Shown: one piece after another, positions 1-8,256 of the stretch | Layout: each line of letters begins with the position of its first letter | Numbering within the stretch: the first letter of the stretch is position 1 | Assembly (NCBI GenBank): GCA_016708435.1 | Contig: JADJFV010000008.1 | Coordinates: 1 to 64,000, forward strand | DNA: 64,000 nucleotides | Direction of reading: 5' to 3' | Origin: Leptospiraceae bacterium | GTDB taxonomy: Bacteria; Spirochaetota; Leptospiria; Leptospirales; Leptospiraceae | Made by a program: the position numbers and the translations under genes | The notes under the pieces: model-generated | What the model was told of the DNA's origin: nothing | Databases searched by the model: none | The model's input: only the letters and a program-made list of their open reading frames with translations

Positions 1-556
1 TGTTAGATGAGTATTTGCCTCTTTCGATTTCATTGGTTAAGTCAAATTCTTTGATGTTGTTGATGATGTTTAGTTTTAAAGTGCGGCTACTATCGATTAG
101 GTAGTCAATATGAACAATGTTTCCATCGCCGTATTTCACTGCATTTTCAATTGCTTCGATAGTAGCAATCGAAATATCCATGATGTCTTCTTCTCCAACG
201 TAATTGTATTCTAGAAAATGCTCTTGTCTGCTTCTGACATATTGAATAGGAGAAAACTTTGCTTCGCCGTAAACTGAATAACTATCAGCTAAGAAGTCTG
301 TTCGTCTTGGTAATGCGATAGGCGAAATACAATATTCTGCTTTATCGAATTTTCCTTCATTGGCGTAACCTTTTGCTTTAAACGAGTCCAAAATATTTTT
401 TACAGAGATTTCGTCTACTTGTAGTTCTTCGTTGTATTTTAGAATTCCTTCCAATGAAATCCATGCACAATAGTCTTTAATTGTTCCGGTAAGCCCGTCT
501 GCAAGAATATCGCTTAAAAGCTTCTCCAAAAGTATGTCTGTTATTTCTAATGCCAT
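1..556 (-). CDS. HATPase_c-type ATP-binding regulator (partial, C-terminus off the left edge)
   Basis: An open frame runs without a stop from an ATG at 556 to the left edge, about 185 codons. Near residue 130 it carries an N-box-like motif, IEAIENAVKYGDGN, typical of GHKL ATPases of the RsbW/SpoIIAB anti-sigma type or histidine-kinase ATPase domains. The N-terminal 110 residues have no family I recognise. The ADP-binding G boxes would lie beyond the edge. It follows trmL on the same strand after 49 nt. Anti-sigma or partner-switch kinase is the likeliest role; a stand-alone sensor ATPase is the alternative. Confidence 0.7.
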   Translation of the reverse strand, partial: MALEITDILLEKLLSDILADGLTGTIKDYCAWISLEGILKYNEELQVDEISVKNILDSFKAKGYANEGKFDKAEYCISPIALPRRTDFLADSYSVYGEAKFSPIQYVRSRQEHFLEYNYVGEEDIMDISIATIEAIENAVKYGDGNIVHIDYLIDSSRTLKLNIINNIKEFDLTNEIERGKYSSN

Positions 557-605
557 GGTTGGTTTACTAAGATGTAATATATTTTATTTGTGTAAAGTTT
601 TTATT

Positions 606-1079
606 TTAAACATTTTTTGCTGACTGCTGATTCAATTGTCGGACAGCCTCATACGATACAATAGCAACCGCATTACTTAAATTCAAACTTCTGCATTCTG
701 GTCTCATTGGTATATGAATTTGATTTGAATCGGGAAATTGATTTCTAATTTCTTCTGGTAAGCCGCTAGTCTCTCGACCGAACACAAAGTAATCATTTTC
801 CTCGTAGTTTTGCTGAGAATACAGGGTCTTTCCGAATTTTGTGACTAAAAAGACTCTTGATAGATCAGGAATAGTCGCCATAAATGCGTCCCAATCTGCG
901 TGCTGGCACAATAAAAGGTGTTCCCAGTAATCTAAGCCCGCTCGACGCACAGCTTTCTCGGACATGTCAAAGGATGGCTTTCCTACGATATGTAACTTCG
1001 CCTGAATCCCAACGCACAATCGAGCGATATTACCAGTGTTTGGTGGAATCTCAGGACGATAAAGGGCGATATTTAGCAT
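606..1079 (-). CDS. trmL: tRNA (cytidine(34)-2'-O)-methyltransferase TrmL
   Basis: The 157-residue protein has the length and motifs of the SPOUT-class TrmL family. These are a PPNTGN box near the N-terminus, GRETSGLPEE in the middle (SAM-binding trefoil knot), and a C-terminal IPMRPECRSLNLSNA motif. TrmL 2'-O-methylates the wobble nucleotide of tRNA-Leu isoacceptors in the cytoplasm. It lies 9 nt downstream of the S1-domain gene and is probably cotranscribed with it. The knot motifs are intact, so the gene looks functional. Another SpoU-family methyltransferase is the only realistic alternative. Confidence 0.93.
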   Translation of the reverse strand: MLNIALYRPEIPPNTGNIARLCVGIQAKLHIVGKPSFDMSEKAVRRAGLDYWEHLLLCQHADWDAFMATIPDLSRVFLVTKFGKTLYSQQNYEENDYFVFGRETSGLPEEIRNQFPDSNQIHIPMRPECRSLNLSNAVAIVSYEAVRQLNQQSAKNV

Positions 1080-1088
1080 TAAAAAAAA

Positions 1089-2228
1089 TTATTTCTTCAA
1101 AGACTTCTTTAATAGGAGTCCAAAGCTCGATTCACTGGATGTTTTGTTTTCTGAGACGTAGCTTTCGAAGTCCATGCGATCTTTTGCATCTTTTGCTTTT
1201 GCGAGAGAAACAGCGATTTGCTTCTTCGCAGGATTGACTTCGGTGACAAATACATCTAACTCATCACCTGGTTTGAAGTGATTAGCAAGTGCAGTTCTCG
1301 CAGGGTAACCAGTTTCTTTGTTTGGGAGTAACGCATGAAAGTGATCGTTTAATCTCACGAAAACACCAAACTGTTTGATGGATTCAACAGTCGCTTTGAC
1401 AATGTCTCCTTCCTTAAATGGAACGTTAGTTGACCAAGGGTCATTGGAAGAGTCTTTGAGAGAAATGGAAACTTTGTTTTCTTTCCAGTCCATGCTTAGA
1501 ACTTTTCCGCGAACCGTTGCGCCAATTTGAAATTCTTTGTTTAGGTCTATGTTTTTCTTGAAGCTTGCTTCACTTGCTGGAACTAACGCATCGATTCCAT
1601 TCATGTCTACGATTAGACCGAAGTTGTGAATGGATTTTATTTTGCAAGTAACGTAAGAGCCTTCTTTTAATTCGCCTTTTAGAATTTCTCTTTTTAAATC
1701 TCTTTCTTTATCTGAAATTTTCTTTTGGGAGAGAACAATCTTTTTGTTTTTCATGGAAAGATCGTTTACCATGAATTTTAATTTTTTCCCTTGCACACCT
1801 TGGTTTTTTAGTTCTGAGTCTATTTGCGAATAAGGACAAAATCCAGTATACTCTCCGATCTTTACTTCAAAGCCAGCAGCAGTCTCTTGACCTACTTGTC
1901 CTAACACCGGGATTTCATTTTCATGTGCTATTTCAAGATTATCGAGTGTGATATCATCTCCTGTCAATGCAGTAGTGAAGTAGTAGTCTCCGTGATTTTC
2001 GCGAAGAAAATATACGGAGTAAAAATTACCGGGAACAAGTTCTGTTCCCTCTTCTAAAAATTCTGCATTGGAAATAATTCCTCTGATATTGTCTTGCTCT
2101 GTCTGAATGAAAGTATAATCATTCTTAACCGTTGAAACACGAGCATTGTATTTTGCTCCCGGTTCAAGACTTTTTCTTTTTTTGAAACTTTCTTCGAGTA
2201 GTGCTGCAAAATCGTTCTTATTCGCCAT
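1089..2228 (-). CDS. S1 RNA-binding domain protein (four-repeat, ribosomal protein S1-like)
   Basis: This 379-residue protein is built from about four S1/OB-fold repeats (roughly residues 20-90, 105-170, 188-258 and 270-345). The last two are the clearest, with the pattern GSYVTCKIKSIHNFGLIVDM and GDIVKATVESIKQFGVFVRL. Full-length ribosomal protein S1 usually has six repeats and about 550 residues, so this is a short S1-like protein. It may bind mRNA at the ribosome or act as a separate RNA-binding factor. It sits 18 nt after the 2247 gene and 9 nt before trmL. Whether it is the cell's only S1 cannot be told from the window. Confidence 0.85.
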   Translation of the reverse strand: MANKNDFAALLEESFKKRKSLEPGAKYNARVSTVKNDYTFIQTEQDNIRGIISNAEFLEEGTELVPGNFYSVYFLRENHGDYYFTTALTGDDITLDNLEIAHENEIPVLGQVGQETAAGFEVKIGEYTGFCPYSQIDSELKNQGVQGKKLKFMVNDLSMKNKKIVLSQKKISDKERDLKREILKGELKEGSYVTCKIKSIHNFGLIVDMNGIDALVPASEASFKKNIDLNKEFQIGATVRGKVLSMDWKENKVSISLKDSSNDPWSTNVPFKEGDIVKATVESIKQFGVFVRLNDHFHALLPNKETGYPARTALANHFKPGDELDVFVTEVNPAKKQIAVSLAKAKDAKDRMDFESYVSENKTSSESSFGLLLKKSLKK

Positions 2229-2246
2229 AACTTAACTTCTTTCCTA

Positions 2247-3452
2247 TTATTTTTGTTGTGCTAATTGTTGTAATTCTTGAATTCTCTTGTTCTTATCATC
2301 GCTTTCCCATGCTTTTTTGCTAAACGCAGAAGCCTGGTAAACTTTTGTTTTATATTCTTCTTTGAAAGGAATAATTAATTCCTTGTCCGGTTCAGTGGTT
2401 TTAGCCGCTTGAATTTTTTTGAGTCCTTCTTCCCCTTCGTCATACCATTTTGGGTCAATAGGTAAATTGACTCTATAGCCACGGACGTTAGTCATGGCAT
2501 AGGGACCATCGTAACCTTTGTCTTTTAGAATTTTACCGAAGAATAAAAATTCTACTTCGTTAGTTCCCTGTTTTAAAGGTCCATCAAAAGTTGCATACGC
2601 TAAATAGTTGCCTTCTTTTTCTTCTTTTAGATTTGCATCTAATCTATAATTTCCTGCTTTATAAGCAATCACGGTTGCATGAATCACGAGAGAGCCATCA
2701 ATTAGGCTATCACGAAACGTATTTCCGATTTCTGCTGGCTTATTAGGAGAAGAGAAGAAACTCGCTGTTAGCTTTGCTTTCTTGTCTTTCGCATAAGTGA
2801 TATTAGTCTCTAAAGACATTTGTCCCCAATCTGCCTTGAGAGGTCTCCAACGGAAAGTAACGATTCCATCTTTTGCAACTTCATCCCCATCACGACCATC
2901 ATCATTATAGTCAGCGCTATGAGTAGGAGTTTTTTGGTCTTCGAATTCTTTAAAAACAGTCGCATTAACAACGTTTACTTTTACTAACTCATTAGAAGAA
3001 TCTCTACATTCTAATTTTATGAACATATCATTGCCCAGTCCTATGACTGCCCATTCTTTTGGTTGTAAATGACATCTGTAGCCATTACCTTCTTTTTCTG
3101 TTGGAGAGTCAACCATGGTGATAGCATTGATTCCGATTGTAAAAGGATGAATAATGTCGTCATTTAAAGAAGAAATTGGTCTTGAATGAGGAGGATATTG
3201 TGCCCATTCTGTGTATTGCTCTAGCAAAAATTGGGGAGTAACTCCATCATCAATCTTTCCAGTTCCATTGCCAGAGTTCGTTGTTGTCTTGTCTTCAAAA
3301 TTTTGAGTCCCACTTTGTGTTGGATCACTCGATTGAGACATAGGGTCACCTGATTTCCCCTTTGAACCCTTTTTGTTTCCACCGAAAACAAAAAACAAAC
3401 CAATTGCTACTACTAATAAACCAATAGCCCCATATATAACATTTTTATTCAT
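2247..3452 (-). CDS. Membrane-anchored extracytoplasmic protein of unknown function
   Basis: This 401-residue protein starts with a single hydrophobic segment (residues 6-23, YGAIGLLVVAIGLFFVFGG). A Lys/Gly/Ser/Thr-rich linker follows to about residue 70, then a mostly polar, beta-rich region. Segments such as NYRLDANLKEEKEGNYLAYATF suggest an immunoglobulin-like fold, but I recognise no family. The topology implies a periplasmic domain tethered to the inner membrane. It heads the minus-strand group 3452 to 1, being followed after 18 nt by the S1-domain gene. No catalytic motif is visible. Confidence 0.75.
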   Translation of the reverse strand: MNKNVIYGAIGLLVVAIGLFFVFGGNKKGSKGKSGDPMSQSSDPTQSGTQNFEDKTTTNSGNGTGKIDDGVTPQFLLEQYTEWAQYPPHSRPISSLNDDIIHPFTIGINAITMVDSPTEKEGNGYRCHLQPKEWAVIGLGNDMFIKLECRDSSNELVKVNVVNATVFKEFEDQKTPTHSADYNDDGRDGDEVAKDGIVTFRWRPLKADWGQMSLETNITYAKDKKAKLTASFFSSPNKPAEIGNTFRDSLIDGSLVIHATVIAYKAGNYRLDANLKEEKEGNYLAYATFDGPLKQGTNEVEFLFFGKILKDKGYDGPYAMTNVRGYRVNLPIDPKWYDEGEEGLKKIQAAKTTEPDKELIIPFKEEYKTKVYQASAFSKKAWESDDKNKRIQELQQLAQQK

Positions 3453-3624
3453 ACAGCCTTCCTCATATTTTATCTTTTTTAAAGGTAAAAATTATTCTAT
3501 ATATCCTACAAATCTTTTTTATTTTTTTGTAAAATCTTGGACCGTTCTTTGACGCATTTGCTCTATCTAAGGTTATTGTTTTTTATAAATTGGATTCTTT
3601 AGTTTCTGTCATTAGAGTATAATT

Positions 3625-4053
3625 TCATTTCAAAAGCACAATACTCTTTAACAAATGATCAAATTTTTTACCGTCCATTGTTCTATAAACAGAAAAATCA
3701 CTATCGAGAGTAAGGATACTTTTTGTATTTAACTTGTTTGCCAAAATAACAAGACTGGCGTCTGCAAAATCCATCGGAGTATCTGCATATTTTTTCATAT
3801 ACTTATGGATTAATACGAAATCATCGCCTGAGATATCGACGACAGAGACAGCGCCGTCTTTAATCCATTCTATAAAATCTAGTTGTCTATTTTTATTTTC
3901 ATCAAGTAAATACGAAGCTTCCGTGATGACGGCGAGGGTTGTAAAAAGTTTTCCTTGGAAATTTTTTAAATAATTTCGAACGGCTACTGAGTGTTTGTCG
4001 CCTTCATCAAAGAAAGCGACAATGGGTCCCGTATCTAGAATTGTTTTAAGCAT
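3625..4053 (-). CDS. vapC: PIN-domain toxin (VapC-like ribonuclease)
   Basis: This 142-residue PIN-domain protein has the acidic residues expected of the metal-binding nuclease site: D7 in LDTGPIVAFF, E45 in TEASYLL, D95/D98 in MDFADAS and D117/D119 in LTLDSDF. VapC toxins cleave tRNA or rRNA and are neutralised by a cognate antitoxin. Its start overlaps the end of the upstream ribbon-helix-helix gene by 8 nt, the usual vapBC arrangement. All catalytic positions are present, so it appears active. Its RNA target cannot be read from sequence. Confidence 0.88.
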   Translation of the reverse strand: MLKTILDTGPIVAFFDEGDKHSVAVRNYLKNFQGKLFTTLAVITEASYLLDENKNRQLDFIEWIKDGAVSVVDISGDDFVLIHKYMKKYADTPMDFADASLVILANKLNTKSILTLDSDFSVYRTMDGKKFDHLLKSIVLLK

Positions 4054-4294
4054 TATGCTTTTGTCTTATTTTTTTTCGGATTAATTCTTTGTGGTTGACT
4101 GATTTATCAGAAGGAGTAGTTTCATATTTTCCAAAATACTTTTTGCCGAGTTCATAGGCAGATGTCTTTTGTTTTTTGGATTCTATGTATAATAGAAGTG
4201 ACTCCTGTATGATTTTTGTCTTAGTCTTTTTTTCTTCTTGGCATAGAACTAAAAGCTGGCTTTCTAAAAAATCTGGAATTCTTAAACTTAGCAT
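4046..4294 (-). CDS. Ribbon-helix-helix antitoxin of the PIN toxin
   Basis: This 82-residue protein begins MLSLRIPDFLESQLLVLCQE, the short beta strand plus two helices of a CopG/MetJ-type DNA-binding fold. A basic tail (about residues 38-82) probably wraps and blocks the PIN toxin. The start is set by a perfect AGGAGG ribosome-binding site six bases upstream (minus strand, about 4300-4306). It overlaps the toxin gene by 8 nt, so the two are translationally coupled. It probably represses its own promoter through the imperfect palindrome at 4307-4324. Confidence 0.82.
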   Translation of the reverse strand: MLSLRIPDFLESQLLVLCQEEKKTKTKIIQESLLLYIESKKQKTSAYELGKKYFGKYETTPSDKSVNHKELIRKKIRQKHNA

Positions 4295-4306
4295 AAAAAG
4301 CCTCCT

Positions 4307-4324
4307 GTATGACGATTGTAATAC
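4307..4324. promoter_or_regulatory. Candidate operator of the vapBC-like pair
   Basis: GTATGACGATTGTAATAC is an imperfect palindrome in which 14 of 18 positions match their reverse complement. It lies just upstream of the antitoxin ribosome-binding site. Ribbon-helix-helix antitoxins bind such short palindromes for autoregulation. The position fits, but the site is inferred. Confidence 0.3.
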
Positions 4325-4445
4325 GTAATTAATTCATGTCTAGTCTTTTTAAACCAAAAGCAGTCTTCCTCTTTTTGTTCTAGATTCCCGTTTGTGTTGG
4401 AGTCGCAAATCTTTTACCATCCGATAAGTTAACAATACATATCGT

Positions 4446-4552
4446 AGCAGTCCATGTTGCGGTTCAAGTATCAGTTTAACTTTATCCGCGAATTTTTAAT
4501 AGTATATTTAAACTGCAATATGAACTGCAACTTGAACTGGTAGGTGGTGTAT
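4446..4552. repeat. Dodecamer-unit palindromic repeat element, copy 1 (diverged)
   Basis: The left arm is made of 12-nt units (GCAGTCCATGTT, then GCGGTTCAAGTA). The right arm carries their inverted relatives (GAACTGCAACTT, then GAACTGGTAGGT). The arms could fold back across an AT-rich centre. A better-preserved copy is at 34229-34340, sharing the start GCAGTCCATGTTGC and the end AACTTGAACTG. The outermost terminal bases have diverged here. It lies in the non-coding stretch between the vapBC-like pair and ilvC. It looks like a MITE-like or hairpin-forming repeat with no coding capacity. Confidence 0.6.
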
Positions 4553-4599
4553 CGTCTTCATAAAAGTCATTAATTTTAAAGTAAAGTTTCTCTCTCTAC

Positions 4600-4740
4600 T
4601 AGCGTTAGCGATCGAGTGGAAACTCCTCAGCTTCACCGAGGAGTTGGAAGGAGAGCGCGGCGGCAATTCCAAAACGTAGGGAACGGTTTGAAACCGTTCC
4701 GTTTTACGATGCTGCTGCCGCAACGCCCAAACAAGCGACA
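4600..4740. repeat. Nested inverted-repeat region
   Basis: This stretch is richer in GC than its surroundings and holds several nested inverted repeats. AACTCCTC (4621-4628) pairs with GAGGAGTT (4638-4645). GGAACGGTTT with GAAACCGTTCC forms a near-perfect 21-nt palindrome (4680-4700), extended by AAAACG/CGTTTT. GCGGCGGCA pairs approximately with TGCTGCCGC. It could form a long cruciform or RNA hairpin. Open frames crossing it have repeat-derived composition and are not considered genes. With the element at 4446-4552 it fills the 528-nt gap before ilvC. Confidence 0.5.
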
Positions 4741-4822
4741 TAAAAGGTATCCTATTTTAAGGTTGAGATTCTACGTTTAAATTAGACAATGACTGTAAAA
4801 TTCAATATTCACGAAGGAAAAA

Positions 4823-5824
4823 ATGGCACAATTATTTTATGACGCAGATTGCGATCTAGGCGTCTTACAAGGAAAAACAATTGCAGTAATCGGTTACGGA
4901 AGTCAGGGACATGCCCAGGCACAAAACATGAAAGACTCTGGTCTTAAAGTGATCATCGGGCTTAAAGACAGTTCTAAGTCTATCAAAGACGCAAAAGAAG
5001 CTGGATTTGAAGTATATTCCATTGCGGAAGCTGCTAAAAAAGCAGACATCATTCAAGTTCTTGCTCCTGATACTGTGCAAGCTGATATTTACGAAAAAGA
5101 CATCAAGCCAAACCTACAACCTGGCAATGCAATCGTATTCTCTCACGGTTTTAACATTCACTATGATTTAATCACTCCTCCTAAAGATATAGACGTTTAC
5201 ATGGTTGCTCCTAAAGGACCTGGACATTTAGTTAGAAGAGTTTACACAGAAGGTGGCGGGGTTCCTTGCTTGATAGCTATTTACCAAGATGCAACTGGAA
5301 CAGCGCGTAAGCGTGCTTTGGCGCATGCAGCCGGTGTTGGTGGTGGTCGTGCTGGTATTTTAGAAACAAGTTTCCGTGAAGAAACAGAGACTGATCTATT
5401 CGGAGAACAAGTTGTTCTTTGTGGCGGCTTAGCAGCGTTAATCCAAGCTGGTTTTGAAACATTAACCGAAGCAGGATACGATCCTGAAATCGCATACTTC
5501 GAATGTCTACATGAAGTAAAACTCATTACTGACTTAATCTACGAAGGTGGACTAGCTCGTATGAGATTCTCCATTTCTGATACAGCGGAATACGGTGATT
5601 TAACTCGCGGTCCTCGTATCATTGACGCAGGCACAAAAGCTAGAATGAAAGAAGTTCTAAATGAAATCCAAAAAGACAAAGGTGCGAAGTTTGCAAAAGA
5701 ATGGGTGGCTGAGACTAAAGCCGGTTATCCTAACTTCCAAAAACTACGTGACGCAGGTGCCGCTCACCCAATCGAAGCTGTTGGTAAAAAACTCCGCAGC
5801 ATGATGAAGTGGCTGGCTAAGTAG
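4823..5824 (+). CDS. ilvC: Ketol-acid reductoisomerase (NADP+), class I
   Basis: The 333-residue protein has the exact length of class I KARI. GYGSQG at residues 24-29 is the Rossmann nucleotide-binding loop. The knotted C-terminal domain carries the metal-binding motifs (ETDLFGEQ, then the CLHE and ISDTAEYGD segments). It isomerises and reduces acetolactate or acetohydroxybutyrate in valine, leucine and isoleucine synthesis. A GAAGGAAAA ribosome-binding site precedes the ATG. No other ilv or leu gene is adjacent; it stands alone between repeat-rich spacers. Confidence 0.98.
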   Translation: MAQLFYDADCDLGVLQGKTIAVIGYGSQGHAQAQNMKDSGLKVIIGLKDSSKSIKDAKEAGFEVYSIAEAAKKADIIQVLAPDTVQADIYEKDIKPNLQPGNAIVFSHGFNIHYDLITPPKDIDVYMVAPKGPGHLVRRVYTEGGGVPCLIAIYQDATGTARKRALAHAAGVGGGRAGILETSFREETETDLFGEQVVLCGGLAALIQAGFETLTEAGYDPEIAYFECLHEVKLITDLIYEGGLARMRFSISDTAEYGDLTRGPRIIDAGTKARMKEVLNEIQKDKGAKFAKEWVAETKAGYPNFQKLRDAGAAHPIEAVGKKLRSMMKWLAK

Positions 5825-5836
5825 TAATAACTTTTC

Positions 5837-6064
5837 TGCCACAGAGGCACAGAGACACGGAGTGTTTTGGAGTTTTTATAAATTAATGTAAGTTTGATAT
5901 AAGAAAGTGTTCTGGTTGTCCGGGCTTTTTTGGATTCAACTTGATCCCCGAAATCTTTCTGTCGGGAGCGCGAAAGAGAACTTGGGAGACACTCATCAAA
6001 TATTGAATCTTTTCGAACAGTTAAATGAACATTGTCCCCTCTGTGTCTCAGTGCCTCTGTGGCA
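5837..6064. repeat. Inverted pair of the CCACAGAGGCAC-type intergenic repeat
   Basis: A 26-nt sequence starting TGCCACAGAGGCACAGAG (5837-5862) recurs inverted at 6039-6064 with few mismatches, enclosing about 176 nt. A third copy lies at about 56829-56854 beside the glyS terminator. Translating either strand gives peptides such as LRVSVPLWQK, a familiar false ORF derived from this repeat. The pair fills the 311-nt gap between ilvC and the caspase-like gene. I see no gene inside. Confidence 0.65.
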
Positions 6065-6135
6065 AACAAACCATGCGAAAATAGTAAGTTCAAATTAGTA
6101 GCGCATAATGCGTGTTTCAAAATAAAGGAGATCCA

Positions 6136-7761
6136 ATGAAGATTAAAATCGTTTTGTTTTTGTCCTTACTCATTTTCTCTTCTTCCAATCTGCTCGCTAA
6201 AAAATATGGGCTGATTCTGGGAAGTAATTATAAAGGCAATAAAGCTGGCATTAGTGAATTAAACTTATGCGAAGCGGATGCCACCTATATAAACGACCAA
6301 ATTAAAAAGGTCGGAAACTTTGATGAATTAAAAGTCCTCCTCGGACCACAAATCACAAAGAATAATATCGAAAAAGAAATCAAATCCATCGGCTCAAAAG
6401 CTAAATCGGATGATGTGGTATTTTTATTTTTTGCTGGACATGGATTTTTTCAACGAGATGCAGCGGCTAAGAACGGTATGCGCAACTATATAGTCTGTTA
6501 TGATAGACCGCATTTATCGGATGACGAACTCAATGAATATTTAAAAACTATTAAAACTCAAAAGACTCTCTTTGTTTTTGACTGTTGCTTCTCCGGTGGA
6601 ATTGCTAAGAAAGGAAAAGCTACTCGTGGTGATAAAGATGTTCCAATTCCTGATGGTAAACAAGGAACTGTTAGACAAGATCCAGAAGATTTCTTCTTTC
6701 AAAACAAAGCTATCATCGCTTCTGCTGATGACGACCAGACTGCGATTGAAGTCGGTGGTGAAATTAATCATGGTATCTTCACATATCAATTTGGTCGTGC
6801 TTTAGAAAATGGAGACTTGAACAACGACAAGGTTGTTACCGCACTAGAAGCATTTTTTAAATCCCGTGATGCTGTAATCAAGATGGCACAGGACAACGAT
6901 CATAAACAAGTTCCACAAGTATCGGGCGATGCATCCGGTATTTTCTTAGCAGGTAATCCTGCTCCTGTAATTCCTCCCGCACCTGTAGATCCTAAGCCAG
7001 AGCCAAAGCCTGAACCTAAACCAGAGCCTGCTAGTGATCCAATAAAACCTGATCCTGTTCAACCTCCTGTGACTCCAGCAGAGCCGCCAGTTATTAACGT
7101 AACGACTAATGGCGATTTGCTTATCAAGACTACGATCATTCGAGATAGATCTTACGGCTTACAAAGCTTACCCCCTGAAGAGATGATGAAGCAAAAGAAA
7201 AATCGTCAGGGCGACAGAAGAGTAAAAGTGTTAATTGATGACAAAGAAGTAAATTTCAAACTCATTCCAGTTAAGTCTGATTTCTGGGGCTCTGTATCTC
7301 GCGCTGGTAGACTCATACAAGGAGAGATTTATCATATCCTGGTAAAAGGAGTTGGCACTGGAGTTCATAAGATTACAGTGAAGGCAGACGAGTATCCTGA
7401 AGTAGTCACTACCTTCGCAGTCTTACAAGACAAAGAAAATGTTCTAGAGCTAACCAACGCAATGTCGGGATTTGCTGTCATCCAAGGAAATGTATTTTAT
7501 AAAACCTTGGACAATCCTGTTATCAAGCAACCGATTTACATGCCAACAGTAAAGAGTGTAAATGGAGTTCAGAAAGTTCTTACAGACAATGAAGGAAACT
7601 TCTGGTTTACCAATCTTATCCCCGGCGACTATGAACTAAAAGCTTCTTTCGCTGAGCAATTAGAATTGAATAACTCCACCATCAAAGTAAAAGAAGGCGA
7701 AGTAACAAAGGTTCAAGTTATCTTGAATGTGAAGATGCCACTTACTAAGACTAAGTATTAG
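6136..7761 (+). CDS. Exported caspase-like peptidase (C14/metacaspase type) with proline-rich linker
   Basis: I chose the ATG at 6136 because AAGGAG lies eight bases upstream and a signal peptide follows at once (MKIKIVLFLSLLIFSSSNLLA). The caspase fold spans about residues 23-270. It has the catalytic His in FAGHG (H102) and the Cys in DCCFSGG (C151, aligned with DxCxSG of metacaspases). Next comes a Pro/Glu/Lys linker (about 275-320, PKPEPKPEPKPEP), then beta-rich domains ending in a carboxypeptidase-regulatory-like repeat near the C-terminus (DNEGNFWFTNLIPGDYELKA). The 541-residue enzyme probably acts in the periplasm or outside the cell. The substrate is unknown; such domains usually cut after basic residues. 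Confidence 0.88.
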   Translation: MKIKIVLFLSLLIFSSSNLLAKKYGLILGSNYKGNKAGISELNLCEADATYINDQIKKVGNFDELKVLLGPQITKNNIEKEIKSIGSKAKSDDVVFLFFAGHGFFQRDAAAKNGMRNYIVCYDRPHLSDDELNEYLKTIKTQKTLFVFDCCFSGGIAKKGKATRGDKDVPIPDGKQGTVRQDPEDFFFQNKAIIASADDDQTAIEVGGEINHGIFTYQFGRALENGDLNNDKVVTALEAFFKSRDAVIKMAQDNDHKQVPQVSGDASGIFLAGNPAPVIPPAPVDPKPEPKPEPKPEPASDPIKPDPVQPPVTPAEPPVINVTTNGDLLIKTTIIRDRSYGLQSLPPEEMMKQKKNRQGDRRVKVLIDDKEVNFKLIPVKSDFWGSVSRAGRLIQGEIYHILVKGVGTGVHKITVKADEYPEVVTTFAVLQDKENVLELTNAMSGFAVIQGNVFYKTLDNPVIKQPIYMPTVKSVNGVQKVLTDNEGNFWFTNLIPGDYELKASFAEQLELNNSTIKVKEGEVTKVQVILNVKMPLTKTKY

Positions 7762-7769
7762 AAAGAATC

Positions 7770-7797
7770 GTAGAGACGTAGCGCGCTACGTCTCTAC
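7770..7797. repeat. Perfect 28-bp palindrome (GTAG...CTAC family)
   Basis: GTAGAGACGTAGCG is followed immediately by its exact reverse complement. It starts 9 nt after the caspase-like stop codon, so in RNA it would form a strong hairpin and could end transcription, although no T-run follows. Its ends resemble the palindromes at 18791-18826 and 56860-56881. Confidence 0.7.
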
Positions 7798-7806
7798 TGT
7801 TTACAA

Positions 7807-8223
7807 ATGCTATCTAAGAAACCCACAATAGCCATTTGCCTCAACTCTGCTTTTCTCGGAAATAAAAAGATTGAAGACTTTCCAATAAGGCTTGGTGCTT
7901 CTGTTGTAAATCTTACTCAACGAAGGCGTGAATTCATTACGAAGGGATATGTAATAGATGCAATCGTTGCCTCGAGCGCATTTCCTTTGTTATTTGAAGT
8001 TCAAAAAATAAACGGAATGGATTATACGGATCGTGGTCTTGTAGATCAAGAGCCTACGAAAGAATTAATCTTAGATAAATCAATTAAAACAACAAGCCAC
8101 CGCATAACTACTATTACCCCTGCCGTTGATCCAGACAAGCTTCATATAGGTATTGGAAATATCGAACTCGCAAGAGAGAATGTGCATAGAAATAAGAAGC
8201 TATTTAACGTTAGTTCGAAGTAA
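7807..8223 (+). pseudogene. Patatin-like phospholipase remnant (C-terminal part only)
   Basis: The 138-residue frame contains the typical patatin segment around the catalytic Asp: AIVASSAFPLLFEVQKINGM, then YTDRGLVDQEP. The usual DGG/DGA is DRG here. The N-terminal part of the family (glycine-rich oxyanion loop and GxSxG nucleophile elbow) is absent, and a palindromic repeat sits directly upstream where it should be. I therefore read it as a truncated, inactive gene. The last 50 residues do not match anything I know. A short patatin-derived protein with another role is possible but less likely. Confidence 0.6.
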
Positions 8224-8256
8224 TGATAATCTTGCTTTTACAATTCCTTCTAAAAA

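Noticed and set aside
4508..4741. Minus-strand frame of 77 codons before ilvC
   Set aside because: It is translated from two repeat structures with GC-rich composition; no ribosome-binding site.
5764..6120. Minus-strand open frame of 118 codons across the repeat pair
   Set aside because: Its peptide is the translation of the CCACAGAGGCAC repeat and the end of ilvC; no start signal and no family.
8228..8241. Shared sequence AATCTTGCTTTTAC also found at 24627-24640
   Set aside because: Only 14 nt, AT-rich and without the hairpin partner at the first site; probably chance.
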